Of a stretch of DNA of 64,000 bases, positions 33,216-42,077 are shown piece by piece. The first letter of the stretch is position 1; each line of letters begins with the position of its first letter. A model generated the notes under the pieces. The model had not been told where the DNA came from. It was given only the letters and a program-made list of their open reading frames with translations, and did not search any database. The position numbers and the translations under genes were made by a program. The stretch is from positions 62,001-126,000 of the forward strand of contig NZ_DASVCJ010000065.1 in assembly GCF_036381655.1 (NCBI RefSeq), read 5' to 3'. This stretch comes from Ferrovibrio sp036381655 (GTDB lineage Bacteria; Pseudomonadota; Alphaproteobacteria; Ferrovibrionales; Ferrovibrionaceae).

Positions 33216-34529
33216 CTATGCTTTGGCAGCGGTCTTTCTGCGCCGCCGCGGCAAAGCGGGTTTTTCCGCATCCTGACGATGCAGCCAGGCGGCCAGAGGG
33301 CGCCACAGACCGGCCTCCGCCCGCGGCCCGACGACCATGCCGACATGGCCGCTCGGGACGTCCAGCCGCTCCGCGTTGGCAAGCTGCGCCAGCAGGACCG
33401 CCGCGCCTTCCTTCGGCACCAGCTTATCGCGCTCGGGCAGGGCGACCAAGGCCGGCTTCTGCCACTCCTGCGGCCGGACCGCACGGCCCTGCACCAGCCA
33501 GGCACCGCGCGGCGGCGTATTCTCGCCATACCAGCCCAGCAGGCATTCGCGGGCGACCGGCCCGGCCAGCGGCACGCCGTCATTCAGCCAGTCCTCCATG
33601 GCGACGAAACGCCGCTCGTTTTCGCCGCCCTCCGGCATGGCGTTGAACAGGGTGAATTTCCTCATCGCGGTCAGCGGATCCAGCGCCCAGAAGAAGCCCT
33701 GCAAGACGTCGACATCGAGCGGCGGCGGCGCCCCGTCGGGGCCCGGCGGCACGAGGCTGGGAGCCAGCGCCTGCACCAGCGCTGCCTGATGCGCGCCGCC
33801 GGCATGGAAATCCCACGGCGTCGCCAACAAGGCCAGGGCGGCGACGGCGTCCGGTTTCCGCAGGGCGGCGGCGAGCGCCAGATTGCCGCCCATGCAATAG
33901 CCGAGCAGCACCGGCGCACGGCCGCTCGTCCGTCTGGCCGCCGCAAGACCGCGCCGCAGCCGTGCAATATAGGCGGCAAGATCGAAGGCGCGTTCGGTTT
34001 CGCCAAGATCGCCCCAATCGAGCAGGAACGGCCGCAAACCCTGCTGCGAAAGATACCGCGCCAGGCTCTGGCCCGGCGCGAGGTCGAGCACATAGGCGCG
34101 GTTGACCAGCGACGGCACCATGACCACCGGCAGGCCGCCGGCAGGACCATAGTCGAGCAGCCGGCTGCCGCCTTCCCTCCAGACAGCGGGCGGATCGGGC
34201 AGGTCCCGGCGCCAGGCGTGACGGCGATAGCGCAGCATGCCGCCAGTCATCGCGGTCAGCCGCAGCATCGCCTGGCGCATCAGCGCCGCGGCGAAATCAC
34301 TCGGATCGACGGCGGCGAGGGCTGGCGCGAGGCTTGCGAAGCGCGGCTGCAAGAGCGGATTCCAGAGCGGCGAGCCGCGCCTCGCAATCGGCCAGGCGGC
34401 GAGCGAGCTCAGCAGCATCAGGTTGGCCGTCGCCAGATGCAGCGGCAGCGGGCGCGGTCCCGCCCGGTGAATCGCCAAACCTTGCGCCGCTGGGCTGGCT
34501 GTGGCCGGCTTGGCCGCTTGCGCTTCCAT
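33216..34529 (-). CDS. phaC: Poly-beta-hydroxyalkanoate synthase-like alpha/beta hydrolase (437 aa)
   Basis: This is a PhaC-type polymerase. The lipase-like box is 'VLLGYCMGGNLALAAAL' (catalytic Cys). The catalytic Asp is probably in 'ALPERDKLVPKEG' and the His in 'PSGHVGMVVGPRA'. Conserved 'LLDYGPAGGLPVVMVPSLVN' and 'PFLLDWGDLGETERAFDL' are present, as is the alphaproteobacterial N-terminal 'GPRPLPLHL'. It is shorter than class I PhaC (about 590 residues), closer to the class III subunit. The ATG at 34529 has AGGAGG nine bases upstream, but this start lies inside the PhaE-like gene in another frame (233-base overlap). It belongs with phaA/phaB. Confidence 0.88.
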   Translation of the reverse strand: MEAQAAKPATASPAAQGLAIHRAGPRPLPLHLATANLMLLSSLAAWPIARRGSPLWNPLLQPRFASLAPALAAVDPSDFAAALMRQAMLRLTAMTGGMLRYRRHAWRRDLPDPPAVWREGGSRLLDYGPAGGLPVVMVPSLVNRAYVLDLAPGQSLARYLSQQGLRPFLLDWGDLGETERAFDLAAYIARLRRGLAAARRTSGRAPVLLGYCMGGNLALAAALRKPDAVAALALLATPWDFHAGGAHQAALVQALAPSLVPPGPDGAPPPLDVDVLQGFFWALDPLTAMRKFTLFNAMPEGGENERRFVAMEDWLNDGVPLAGPVARECLLGWYGENTPPRGAWLVQGRAVRPQEWQKPALVALPERDKLVPKEGAAVLLAQLANAERLDVPSGHVGMVVGPRAEAGLWRPLAAWLHRQDAEKPALPRRRRKTAAKA

Positions 34530-34725
34530 CCTTCTTGCCTCCTGTCCCCATCTGCCGCGCGGCAGCTTCCGCGGCAAGGCCCGCGCCGCGCTGCCACAGC
34601 GCCAGCCAGGTTGCCGAAAGCTCGGCCAGTTTCGGGTCATTGGCCAGCAATCCGGCCTGCTCCTGCCAGAGATCGAGAAACTGCCGGGCCAGCGCCTCTG
34701 CATCGTTCGCCTTGGGCTCAGTCAT
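34297..34725 (-). CDS. PhaE-like small protein overlapping phaC (142 aa)
   Basis: The N-terminal half ('ALARQFLDLWQEQAGLLAND', 'ATWLALWQRGAGLAAEAAAR') resembles PhaE, the non-catalytic subunit of class III PHA synthase. A Gly/Ser/Ala-rich linker follows. The C-terminal half is a predicted coiled coil ('DAAELARRLADCEARLAALE') and a basic tail (RKPRASPRRRRSE). The last 233 bases are shared out of frame with the phaC 5' end, and both frames look protein-like. Much shorter than canonical PhaE, it could be a reduced subunit that pairs with the short PhaC. Assignment is inferred from weak similarity and context. Confidence 0.65.
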   Translation of the reverse strand: MTEPKANDAEALARQFLDLWQEQAGLLANDPKLAELSATWLALWQRGAGLAAEAAARQMGTGGKKDGSASGQAGHSQPSGARFGDSPGGTAPAAAASGDGQPDAAELARRLADCEARLAALESALAAALRKPRASPRRRRSE

Positions 34726-34848
34726 GCCGCTAGGCTACACCGAAGGGCTGTTTTCCGACCAGCTTTTCGCAGCGCAACAAGAGACTTGCGCCGGACAATG
34801 AATATGAGTGAAATGTGCCCCGACAATTCATCCGAGGAGCGCGTCAAC

Positions 34849-35457
34849 GTGGCCGAACAAGACCAAACGACAACGGCGCCGACGATCAAAATCAAGAAAT
34901 ACGCAAATCGGCGTCTTTATAATACGGCGACTTCTTCCTACGTGACCCTCGAAAATCTTTGCCAGATGGTAAAAGACGGCCAGGATTTCATCGTCGAGGA
35001 TGCGAAGACCGGCGAGGATATTACGCGCAGCGTGCTGACGCAGATCATCTTCGAAGAGGAATCCAAGGGACAGAACCTGCTTCCCATCGGTTTCCTCCGC
35101 CGGCTGATCTCCTTCTACGGCGACAGCCTGCAAACCCTGGTTCCGAGCTATCTCGAAGTGTCGATGGCCTCGTTCCAGCGCAACCAGGAACAGATGCGCC
35201 AATACATGGCCGAGGCATTCGGCGAGATGTTTCCCTTCCGCAGCATCGAGGAGATGGGAAGACAGAATATGGCGATGTTCCAGCGCGCCATGAGCATGTT
35301 CAACCCCTTCGCAGCCAAGCTTGGCGATACCGCCGGCGAGAAGAACGACAAGGGGGGCGCTGCCGGCGGGGAACAGCCGGCGGAAGTCGACGCGCTGAAG
35401 GCGCAGCTCGAGGAGTTGCGCAAGCAGGTCGAAGCCCTTGCTCGAAACAAGGGATGA
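34849..35457 (+). CDS. phaR: Polyhydroxyalkanoate synthesis repressor (202 aa)
   Basis: This is a PhaR regulator that represses phasin/PHA genes and is titrated by PHA granules. The PHB/PHA-accumulation DNA-binding domain is unmistakable: 'IKIKKYANRRLYNTATSSYV', 'VEDAKTGEDITRSVLTQIIF'. The granule-associated C-terminal part is 'SYLEVSMASFQRNQEQMRQY'. It ends in a coiled coil ('VDALKAQLEELRKQVEALA'). Upstream ATGs at 34798 and 34804 are in frame, but the GTG at 34849 has GAGGAG nine bases before it and gives the usual N-terminus. It is divergent from the PhaE-like/phaC genes, so the intervening 123 bases likely hold its operators. Confidence 0.95.
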   Translation: MAEQDQTTTAPTIKIKKYANRRLYNTATSSYVTLENLCQMVKDGQDFIVEDAKTGEDITRSVLTQIIFEEESKGQNLLPIGFLRRLISFYGDSLQTLVPSYLEVSMASFQRNQEQMRQYMAEAFGEMFPFRSIEEMGRQNMAMFQRAMSMFNPFAAKLGDTAGEKNDKGGAAGGEQPAEVDALKAQLEELRKQVEALARNKG

Positions 35458-35491
35458 GCGGCTAGCTCCCCAGCCGCAACTTACCAGCCCC

Positions 35492-37339
35492 ATGCCCAAG
35501 AAGAGCCGCGGGCCGCGCCTGCGGCCTTCGATTTCACTGGTGCTTACCGGCGGCGTCGGCCTGCTGATGCTGCTGGCCGGCATCGCCTACTCCATCGCCA
35601 TGCTGAGCGGCCGCCTGAACACGGTGGAACTGTTGCGCGACCGCAACGAGCGCATCGTCAACCGGCTGGTCGAGCGCACGCAGCTGCAGCTCGACCCGGT
35701 GCGGCAGCGCGTCGCGATATTGCGGGACCGGCTGCAATCCAGACAGCTCGGCATCAACGACGTCGGTCGCCTCAGCGACTACATGGTCGCCTCGCTGGAT
35801 GGATTGCCGCAGGTCGATGCGCTGGCTTTCATACGCAACGACCTCGTGGCGACGCGGGCGGTGCGCAATGGCGGGCAGATCGTCATGCGGCATGACAGCG
35901 TCGCCGGCTATCCGGGTTCCGCCGTCCGCATGCAGACCATGCGCAGGGCGTTCGAGGCGCATCGCGGCGATGGCAGACTGACCGACACGGTGATCTGGGG
36001 CGACCTGATATGGAGCCCCGAACTGCAGCAGCCCCTGATCAATGTCCTCGCCCCCGTGGTGGTGGATGACGTCTTCGTCGGCGAATTGGCAGCATTGGTT
36101 TCTCTGGGCTCGCTGTCGCGCATCCTGGAGGCCGACAGCATCGACGAGCGGGCGGTGAATTTCATTCTTTACGGCAATGATCAGGTCCTCGCCCATCCCA
36201 CCCTGCTCAATCACAAATACGAACTTTCGCTGCAGCAGCCGCTGCCGACCCTGGCGGAAATCCACGATTCGGTGCTGCGGCAGATCTGGTCGGGACGGAC
36301 CGACATCCGCCTCGCCCGCCCGATCCTGGGCAATGGCGAATCCCATATCGTCGAGGCCAACGGGCGGCGCTGGATCTTCGTCTACCGCCGGCTGGAGGGC
36401 TATGGCGACAAGCCGTGGCTGATCGGCCGTTATTTTTCGTTCGACGAGATCGACAAGGAGGTTACCCGCCTGCAGATTTCCGCAGCGATCGGCGCGGTCG
36501 CCTTGGTGCTGTCGCTGCTGATCGCCTGGCGCATAAGCTGGCTGCTGCGCCGCCCGGTGCTTTCGCTCAGCGACGCCGCCAATCGCTTGCGTAACCTGGA
36601 TTTCGATGCGCCGCCGCTCGATCGCGTGCGGCTGCGCGAACTGGATGATGCGGCGCAAGCCTTCAACGCCGCGACTGCCGCCCTGCGCTGGTTCGGCAAT
36701 TACGTGCCACGCAAGCTGGTCAATCGCCTGCTGCGCGAAGGCGAGGAAGCCGTCAACATCAGCAAATACCGCGAGGTGACGGTGGTGTTCACCGATCTGG
36801 TCGGCTTCACGGCGATGTCGGAACGGCTGACGGCCCAGGAAACCGCCGACCTTCTGAACGATCATTTTGCCCTGCTGACCACCTGCATCGAGGCCGAGGG
36901 CGGCATCGTCGACAAATTCATCGGCGATGCCGTCATGGCGGTCTGGGGCGCGATCAAGCGCGACGACGATCACGCGGCCCATGCCTGCAAGGCAGTGCAG
37001 GCGATCGGCGCGGCGGTGGCGGCGGACAATGCCCGCCGCGTCATGCTCGGCAAGCCGGTTCTGCGGATGCGCATCGGCGTCCATTCCGGCCCGGTCGTGA
37101 TCGGCAATATCGGCGCGCCGGGCCGCATCAACTACACGGTGGTCGGCGATACCGTGAACACGGCACAGCGGCTCGAACAGCTCGGCCACGAGCATTTGGG
37201 CGATGATCAGAACGTGATCGCGCTGGCCAGCGCCGAGACGGTCGAGGCGGCCCGCCTCGATCCGAAGCCGCCCTGCGTCGGCCGCATTTCCGTCAAGGGG
37301 CGCGCCGCTTCCGTCGAGGTTTACCGGCTGGAACTCTAG
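35492..37339 (+). CDS. Membrane adenylate/guanylate cyclase with extracytoplasmic sensor (615 aa)
   Basis: This is a class III nucleotide cyclase. Helix 1 is about residues 17-40 and an extracytoplasmic cache-like sensor runs about 45-330. Helix 2 is 'AAIGAVALVLSLLIAWRISW', a HAMP linker follows ('LSDAANRLRNLDFD'), and the cyclase domain is about 425-600. The metal Asp is in 'VTVVFTDLVGFTAMSERLT', the second in 'GGIVDKFIGDAVMAVWG'. 'MRIGVHSGPVVIGNIGAPGR' and 'YTVVGDTVNTAQRLEQ' are diagnostic. It resembles CyaA-type alphaproteobacterial cyclases; the D in 'FIGDAVMAVWG' is common in adenylate cyclases. Ligand unknown. Confidence 0.93.
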   Translation: MPKKSRGPRLRPSISLVLTGGVGLLMLLAGIAYSIAMLSGRLNTVELLRDRNERIVNRLVERTQLQLDPVRQRVAILRDRLQSRQLGINDVGRLSDYMVASLDGLPQVDALAFIRNDLVATRAVRNGGQIVMRHDSVAGYPGSAVRMQTMRRAFEAHRGDGRLTDTVIWGDLIWSPELQQPLINVLAPVVVDDVFVGELAALVSLGSLSRILEADSIDERAVNFILYGNDQVLAHPTLLNHKYELSLQQPLPTLAEIHDSVLRQIWSGRTDIRLARPILGNGESHIVEANGRRWIFVYRRLEGYGDKPWLIGRYFSFDEIDKEVTRLQISAAIGAVALVLSLLIAWRISWLLRRPVLSLSDAANRLRNLDFDAPPLDRVRLRELDDAAQAFNAATAALRWFGNYVPRKLVNRLLREGEEAVNISKYREVTVVFTDLVGFTAMSERLTAQETADLLNDHFALLTTCIEAEGGIVDKFIGDAVMAVWGAIKRDDDHAAHACKAVQAIGAAVAADNARRVMLGKPVLRMRIGVHSGPVVIGNIGAPGRINYTVVGDTVNTAQRLEQLGHEHLGDDQNVIALASAETVEAARLDPKPPCVGRISVKGRAASVEVYRLEL

Positions 37340-37405
37340 GTTTTCCGCCGGTTAACTTTTCCTTAGGCGAATCCGGCTTGAGTCCGGGGCGAACGGACGG
37401 AGTCC

Positions 37406-37891
37406 ATGGTCAGTACCGGAATCGCCAGCCCGATCTTGGCGCCTAGCCATATCCCGGGCCAAACCCCGATCGCATCCCAGCCGCTGGGCGGCCGCCTCGA
37501 TTCCATCCGCGTCAAGCCGGCATCCGACGGCCCGCAGCAACGCCGCAAGGCAGGCGCCGGAGATTTCACCCCCGACCTGCCGGATACGGCCGCCGCCGCC
37601 AAACCGCGCAGGCCCGGCACAGCCGCCGGCCCGCTGCCGCTTTTGCGCCGCCGCACCGACCGCGGCGAGCCGGCCGATGCCAGCATCCAGATTCCGCCGC
37701 ATCTCGAGCGCCGCCGCGCCTGGCGCGAGGCATTCGGCCTGAATACCTTCCACACTCAGCAGCTTGCCCAGGCGGAGACCGAGGAATCATCCGGTGAAAT
37801 CCGAAACGCCGGCGCTCTCGCCTATCGCCGCGCCGCCTGGCACGGCCGGCTGGACCTCGACCTTGCGCAAGCCGTCAGCGTGACCGTATAA
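37406..37891 (+). CDS. Hypothetical Pro/Ala/Arg-rich protein (161 aa)
   Basis: The N-terminal half looks disordered (Pro, Ser, Gly, Ala rich; basic 'AAAAKPRRPGTAAGPLPLLR'). The C-terminal half looks folded and helical ('IPPHLERRRAWREAFGLNTF', 'EIRNAGALAYRRAAWHGRLD'). There is no signal peptide. A GGAG site precedes the ATG and the gene fits cleanly between the cyclase and glpD. I do not recognise it. Its composition, with a conserved-looking C-terminal block, supports a real coding region. Confidence 0.6.
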   Translation: MVSTGIASPILAPSHIPGQTPIASQPLGGRLDSIRVKPASDGPQQRRKAGAGDFTPDLPDTAAAAKPRRPGTAAGPLPLLRRRTDRGEPADASIQIPPHLERRRAWREAFGLNTFHTQQLAQAETEESSGEIRNAGALAYRRAAWHGRLDLDLAQAVSVTV

Positions 37892-37892
37892 A

Positions 37893-37917
37893 GACCACTC
37901 TCCATTTGTTAGTGGTC
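37893..37917. promoter_or_regulatory. Inverted repeat directly upstream of glpD
   Basis: GACCACT (37893-37899) and AGTGGTC (37911-37917) are a perfect 7-bp inverted repeat around an AT-rich 11-base centre, ending five bases before the glpD ATG, which has no clear ribosome binding site. It could be an operator or an RNA hairpin that occludes initiation. Confidence 0.4.
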
Positions 37918-37922
37918 AAATA

Positions 37923-39434
37923 ATGCAATCTGAACCCGCGGACCTGTTGGTCATTGGCGGCGGCGTGAACGGGACAGGCATTGCCCGCGATGCCGCCGGC
38001 CGCGGCCTCAAAGTTCTCCTCGCCGAGCGCAACGATCTCGCCAGCGGCACCTCATCCGCCGCCACCAAGCTGATCCATGGCGGGTTGCGCTACCTGGAAC
38101 AGTATGAATTCCGCCTGGTGCGCGAATCGCTCGGCGAGCGCGAAGTACTCTGGCATATGGCGCCGCACATCATCTGGCCGCTGCGTTTCGTGCTGCCGCA
38201 TCACCCCGGACTGCGTCCGGCCTGGATGATCCGGCTCGGCCTTTTCTTCTACGACCATCTGTCGTCGCGCCAGACACTGCCGGGCTCGATCGGGCTCGAT
38301 CTCGCCGACAACGATCCGCGCGGCCTGCCTCTGAAGCCGCAGTTCAAGTGCGGCTTCGAATATTCCGACTGCTGGGTCGACGATGCGCGCCTCGTCGCCC
38401 TGAACGCCATGAGCGCGCGGCAGCTCGGCGCCACGATCCTGACCCGCACCGCCGTCACGGCGGCGCAGCGCGTCGACGGCCTGTGGCGGGTGACACTGAC
38501 CGACCAGGAAAGCGGCCAGAGCAGCGAGGTTGCGGCGCGCGGTATCGTCAACGCCGCCGGCCCCTGGGTGCGCGAGACGCTGACCGGTGCCTTCGGCGTG
38601 AACCCGAAGAACGCGATCCGGCTGGTCAAGGGCAGCCATATCGTGACCCGGCGGCTCTATCAGGGCGACCATTGCTACATTTTCCAGAATGCCGATGGCC
38701 GGATCATCTTCGCCATCCCCTACGAGCATGACTTCACCCTGGTCGGCACCACCGATATCGCGGTGGAGCGCCTCGACGGACCGCCGAAGATCAGCGAGGA
38801 AGAGACCACCTATCTGCTTGCCGCTGCCAGCGAGTATTTCCGCCAGCCGCTCACCCGCGACATGATCGTGTGGTCCTATGCCGGCATCCGGCCGCTCTAT
38901 GATGATGGCGAAAACAACCCGTCCTCGGTGACGCGCGATTACGTGCTCGATCTCTCCGCCGGTCCGTCCGGCAAGGATACGCCGCTGCTTTCGGTCTATG
39001 GCGGCAAGCTGACGACCTATCGCCGGCTATCCGAGCACGTGATGGAAAAGATCGCACCCTTCTACCCGAACCTGGGCAAATCCTGGACCGGCAAGCAGCC
39101 GCTGCCGGGCGGCGATCTCGGCGGCATGGATTTCGATACCTTCGCCGAAGATCTGACGCGCCGTTATCCGCAGTTCCAGCCTGCCTGGCTCAGGCGTCTG
39201 GCGCGGCGGCACGGCACGTCGGTGCCGGCGCTGCTGGGCGACGCCAAGGCCACGGCGGACCTGAGCGACAATTTCGGCGGCGGCCTCTATGCTCGCGAGG
39301 TCGATTGGCTGATGCGTCAGGAATGGGCGCGCGAGGCCGACGACGTTCTCTGGCGGCGCACGAAATGCGGCCTCTGGTGCAGCGCCGCCGATCGGGAACG
39401 ATTGACGCTCTGGATGGCGCAGCATCGGGCATGA
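37923..39434 (+). CDS. glpD: Glycerol-3-phosphate dehydrogenase, FAD-dependent (503 aa)
   Basis: This membrane-associated flavoenzyme oxidises glycerol 3-phosphate to dihydroxyacetone phosphate and reduces quinone. The FAD motif is 'DLLVIGGGVNGTGIARDAA'. 'ASGTSSAATKLIHGGLRYLE' is the family signature. 'IVNAAGPWVRE', 'RLVKGSHIVTRR' and 'LLSVYGGKLTTYRRLSEHVM' follow. The length is typical. No glycerol kinase or GlpR repressor is nearby. Ketopantoate reductase follows ten bases downstream. Confidence 0.96.
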   Translation: MQSEPADLLVIGGGVNGTGIARDAAGRGLKVLLAERNDLASGTSSAATKLIHGGLRYLEQYEFRLVRESLGEREVLWHMAPHIIWPLRFVLPHHPGLRPAWMIRLGLFFYDHLSSRQTLPGSIGLDLADNDPRGLPLKPQFKCGFEYSDCWVDDARLVALNAMSARQLGATILTRTAVTAAQRVDGLWRVTLTDQESGQSSEVAARGIVNAAGPWVRETLTGAFGVNPKNAIRLVKGSHIVTRRLYQGDHCYIFQNADGRIIFAIPYEHDFTLVGTTDIAVERLDGPPKISEEETTYLLAAASEYFRQPLTRDMIVWSYAGIRPLYDDGENNPSSVTRDYVLDLSAGPSGKDTPLLSVYGGKLTTYRRLSEHVMEKIAPFYPNLGKSWTGKQPLPGGDLGGMDFDTFAEDLTRRYPQFQPAWLRRLARRHGTSVPALLGDAKATADLSDNFGGGLYAREVDWLMRQEWAREADDVLWRRTKCGLWCSAADRERLTLWMAQHRA

Positions 39435-39444
39435 AAGGCAGGCC

Positions 39445-40431
39445 ATGAAAATCGCGATCGTCGGTGCCGGGGCCATCGGCGGCTATCTGGGCGGCATGCT
39501 GGCGCGCGGCGGACATGACGTGACGCTGATCGCCCGCGGCGCCCATCGCGATGCCATCCGCCAGAACGGCCTGACCATCGAAAGCCGGAGCGGGAATTTC
39601 ACCGTGCATCCTGCCTGCACCGACGATCCGGCGCAGGCCGGGCCGCAGGATTACGTGATCCTCAGCCTGAAAGCCCCGGCAATTCCGGACATGGCCGAGA
39701 AGATGCTGCCGCTGTTCGGACCGGAAACCGCCGTCGTAACCGCGATGAACGGCGTGCCCTATTGGTACTTCTACCGCCATGGCGGTCCGCTGGACGGCAC
39801 GCGGCTGCAAACGGTCGATCCGGGCGAGAAGCAATGGGGCCGGATCGGCCCGGAGCGCGCCATCGGCAGCGTCGTGTGGATCGCCGGCGCGATCACGGCG
39901 CCTGGCGTGATCCATCATGGCGGCGGCAGCCGCCTGCCGCTCGGCGAGCCGGACGGCCGCGCCACGGATCGCGTCAACCGCCTGAGCCAGGCGCTTAGCG
40001 AGTCCGGAATAGAGGCGCCGGTGCTCGACAATATCCGGCAGGAAATCTGGACCAAGCTGTGGGGCAACCTGTCCTACAATCCGGTCAGCGTCCTGACGTT
40101 CGGCACGCTGGAAAGCATGTCGCGCGATCCGGATGCGCGCCGCGTGATCGCGGCTATGATGGAGGAATCCCGCAATATCGGCGAGGCGCTTGGCATCCGT
40201 TTTCCCCTCACCATCGAGGAACGCATGGCGGCGGCGGAAAAGGTCGGCGCGCACAAGACCTCGATGCTGCAGGATCTGGAAAGCGGCAAGCCGATGGAAA
40301 TCGGCGCCCTGATCGGCGTCATCGCCGAACTGGGCCAGCGGCTCCGGATCGCCACGCCGACCCTCGACACCGTGCTTGCCCTGGTGAAGGCGCGCGCACG
40401 CGCCGCAGGAACCTATCGGGAGGAAATCTGA
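39445..40431 (+). CDS. panE: 2-dehydropantoate 2-reductase (328 aa)
   Basis: This NADPH-dependent enzyme reduces ketopantoate to pantoate in pantothenate and coenzyme A synthesis. The N-terminal Rossmann motif is 'KIAIVGAGAIGGYLGGMLA'. A conserved Lys/Asn stretch lies in 'VILSLKAPAIPDMAEKMLP' and 'TAMNGVPYWYFY'. The C-terminal ApbA domain has 'EIWTKLWGNLSYNPVSVLT' and 'KTSMLQDLESGKPMEIGALI'. The length is normal. The stop overlaps the following esterase start (TGATG). Related ketopantoate-like reductases of unknown substrate exist, so panE is likely but not certain. Confidence 0.88.
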   Translation: MKIAIVGAGAIGGYLGGMLARGGHDVTLIARGAHRDAIRQNGLTIESRSGNFTVHPACTDDPAQAGPQDYVILSLKAPAIPDMAEKMLPLFGPETAVVTAMNGVPYWYFYRHGGPLDGTRLQTVDPGEKQWGRIGPERAIGSVVWIAGAITAPGVIHHGGGSRLPLGEPDGRATDRVNRLSQALSESGIEAPVLDNIRQEIWTKLWGNLSYNPVSVLTFGTLESMSRDPDARRVIAAMMEESRNIGEALGIRFPLTIEERMAAAEKVGAHKTSMLQDLESGKPMEIGALIGVIAELGQRLRIATPTLDTVLALVKARARAAGTYREEI

Positions 40432-41300
40432 TGAACGGCTTCAACTGGCGTACGCTGTCGGCCGACGAACTGGAGGCGCAGTATAATCCGCGCAAGTCAG
40501 TGCCGGATTTCGAGCAGCATTTCACCGCCTGGGTCGAGCGTTCGGCTTCCGCCAGGACGCGCCTGCCCGGCGCATACGATCTGCGTTACGGACCCGGCCC
40601 ACTGCAGACCTATGATCTGCACAAGCCCGAGGGCAGCGCCACCGGCCGGCCGCTGGTCGTCCTGATCCATGGCGGCTATTGGCGCGGGCTGGACAAGAAC
40701 ACCATGACTTTCACCGCTGAGCCATTCGTGGCGGCCGGCGCCGTGGTGGTCAACCTCAATTACGATCTCTGCCCGGCCGTGACGCTGGATGCCATCGTGC
40801 GCCAGATGCAGGACGCGCTCGTGCATATCGTTGCCAAGGCGGCGGACTGGGGCACCTCGGCCGCCAGGCTGCATGTCATCGGCCATTCGGCCGGCGCGCA
40901 TCTCGCCGCAATGATGGCCGCGGCGCCGTGGGCCGGCGATCTCGGCGCGCGGCCGCAGATTGCCTCGCTTGGTTTGATCAGCGGCGTCTTCGAGCTGGAG
41001 CCGGTGCTGCATATCAGCCCGAACCAGGAGATCCGGCTCGATTCCGCCATGGCGGTACGCAACAGCGTGACGCGGTTCGCGCCCAAGCTGGCCGGTCCAG
41101 TGCTGGTGGCGGTCGGCGACGACGAGCCGCAGGCCTGGCAGGCGCAGAGCGTCGATTTCCATCAGGCCTGCCGCGATGCCGGCACGCAAGCGCATTTGAT
41201 GCGGGTGGCCAATGCCAACCACTTCAACATCCTCTACGCGCTGGCCGACGCCTCCAAGCCGCTTTGCACCGCCCTGCTGCGGCAATGCGGGCTCAAATAG
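40431..41300 (+). CDS. Alpha/beta hydrolase, kynurenine formamidase-like esterase (289 aa)
   Basis: This is a soluble alpha/beta hydrolase of the esterase/lipase group. The oxyanion motif is HGGYWRG ('VVLIHGGYWRGLDKN') and the nucleophile elbow is 'LHVIGHSAGAHLAAMM' (Ser). The Asp is probably in 'VAVGDDEPQAW' and the His in 'NANHFNILYAL'. The HGGYWR motif and length match aryl-formamidase (kynurenine formamidase)-like proteins. The ATG shares one base with the panE TGA and has a GGAGG site. Its stop abuts the convergent anti-sigma gene. Substrate unproven. Confidence 0.87.
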   Translation: MNGFNWRTLSADELEAQYNPRKSVPDFEQHFTAWVERSASARTRLPGAYDLRYGPGPLQTYDLHKPEGSATGRPLVVLIHGGYWRGLDKNTMTFTAEPFVAAGAVVVNLNYDLCPAVTLDAIVRQMQDALVHIVAKAADWGTSAARLHVIGHSAGAHLAAMMAAAPWAGDLGARPQIASLGLISGVFELEPVLHISPNQEIRLDSAMAVRNSVTRFAPKLAGPVLVAVGDDEPQAWQAQSVDFHQACRDAGTQAHLMRVANANHFNILYALADASKPLCTALLRQCGLK

Positions 41301-42077
41301 TCATCGCGTGAGCTGTTCGTAGACGCTGCGCGCGACCGGCAGCAGCGCCTCGCGCCCCACCTCGCCGGTCAGCGCATAGCCGAAGCCGCCATCGACCCAG
41401 TAAAAGGCCGCCGCCTTGCCTTCGCTGGCGAAGCGGAAGGCCGTGTCGCTCGCATGCTCGCCGGAGCGCACGTAAAGCGTCAGCCGCTGGCCCTGGCGGT
41501 TCTCGTACATGAACTGCGCGGCATTCGCCTCGCCGGCCGGCAGCAGGCGCCCACCGATCAGCGAATAGCCCTGCGCGGCCAGGACCGGCACTTTCAGCTC
41601 CGTGCCGAGCCGTTTCGAAAGCCAGGCGACGAGATGCTTCTCTTGCGCGGCCGGCACCTCGACCGGATGCAGCACTTCGCGGCTGTAGACGAGATGCGCC
41701 CGCGCCGCCTCCTGCGGCAGCGCGGCCACGAGCGGCGCCGGCGTCAGCAGGCCGCGCCCGAACCAACCGATGCCGGCGCCGAGCGCGGCGATCAGCAGCG
41801 CGGCGGCGATCCGTCCGGCCCAGCGCCAGCGCGCTGCGCTGCGCCATTCCTGGGCCAGCAGGGCCACCAGGGCGGGCGGCACCGGCTCGTCCAGTTCCGG
41901 CGCGAAATGGTGGCGCAGATCCTCGGCCTGCTGCTGCCAGAGCGCAACCAAGGCGGCATCGTCCGGATGGACGGCGAGATGCGCCTCGACTCGGGCGCGC
42001 TCCGCCGGCGCCAGCAGGTCGTCGACATAGGCGTGCAGATCCGCTTCGGTTACCGGCGACGCGCCTTCGCCCGTCAT
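41301..42077 (-). CDS. Anti-sigma factor, membrane-anchored (258 aa)
   Basis: This is the partner of the ECF sigma factor just upstream. The N-terminal cytoplasmic domain ('VTEADLHAYVDDLLAPAERA', then 'VEAHLAVHPDDAALVALWQQ') is the usual anti-sigma helical module, here without a clear HxxxCxxC zinc motif. One membrane helix follows ('IAAALLIAALGAGIGWFGRG', about residues 90-110). The periplasmic part is about 140 residues. The ATG overlaps the sigma stop (ATGA), so synthesis is coupled. It should hold the sigma factor inactive until a periplasmic signal arrives; the signal is unknown. Confidence 0.88.
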   Translation of the reverse strand: MTGEGASPVTEADLHAYVDDLLAPAERARVEAHLAVHPDDAALVALWQQQAEDLRHHFAPELDEPVPPALVALLAQEWRSAARWRWAGRIAAALLIAALGAGIGWFGRGLLTPAPLVAALPQEAARAHLVYSREVLHPVEVPAAQEKHLVAWLSKRLGTELKVPVLAAQGYSLIGGRLLPAGEANAAQFMYENRQGQRLTLYVRSGEHASDTAFRFASEGKAAAFYWVDGGFGYALTGEVGREALLPVARSVYEQLTR

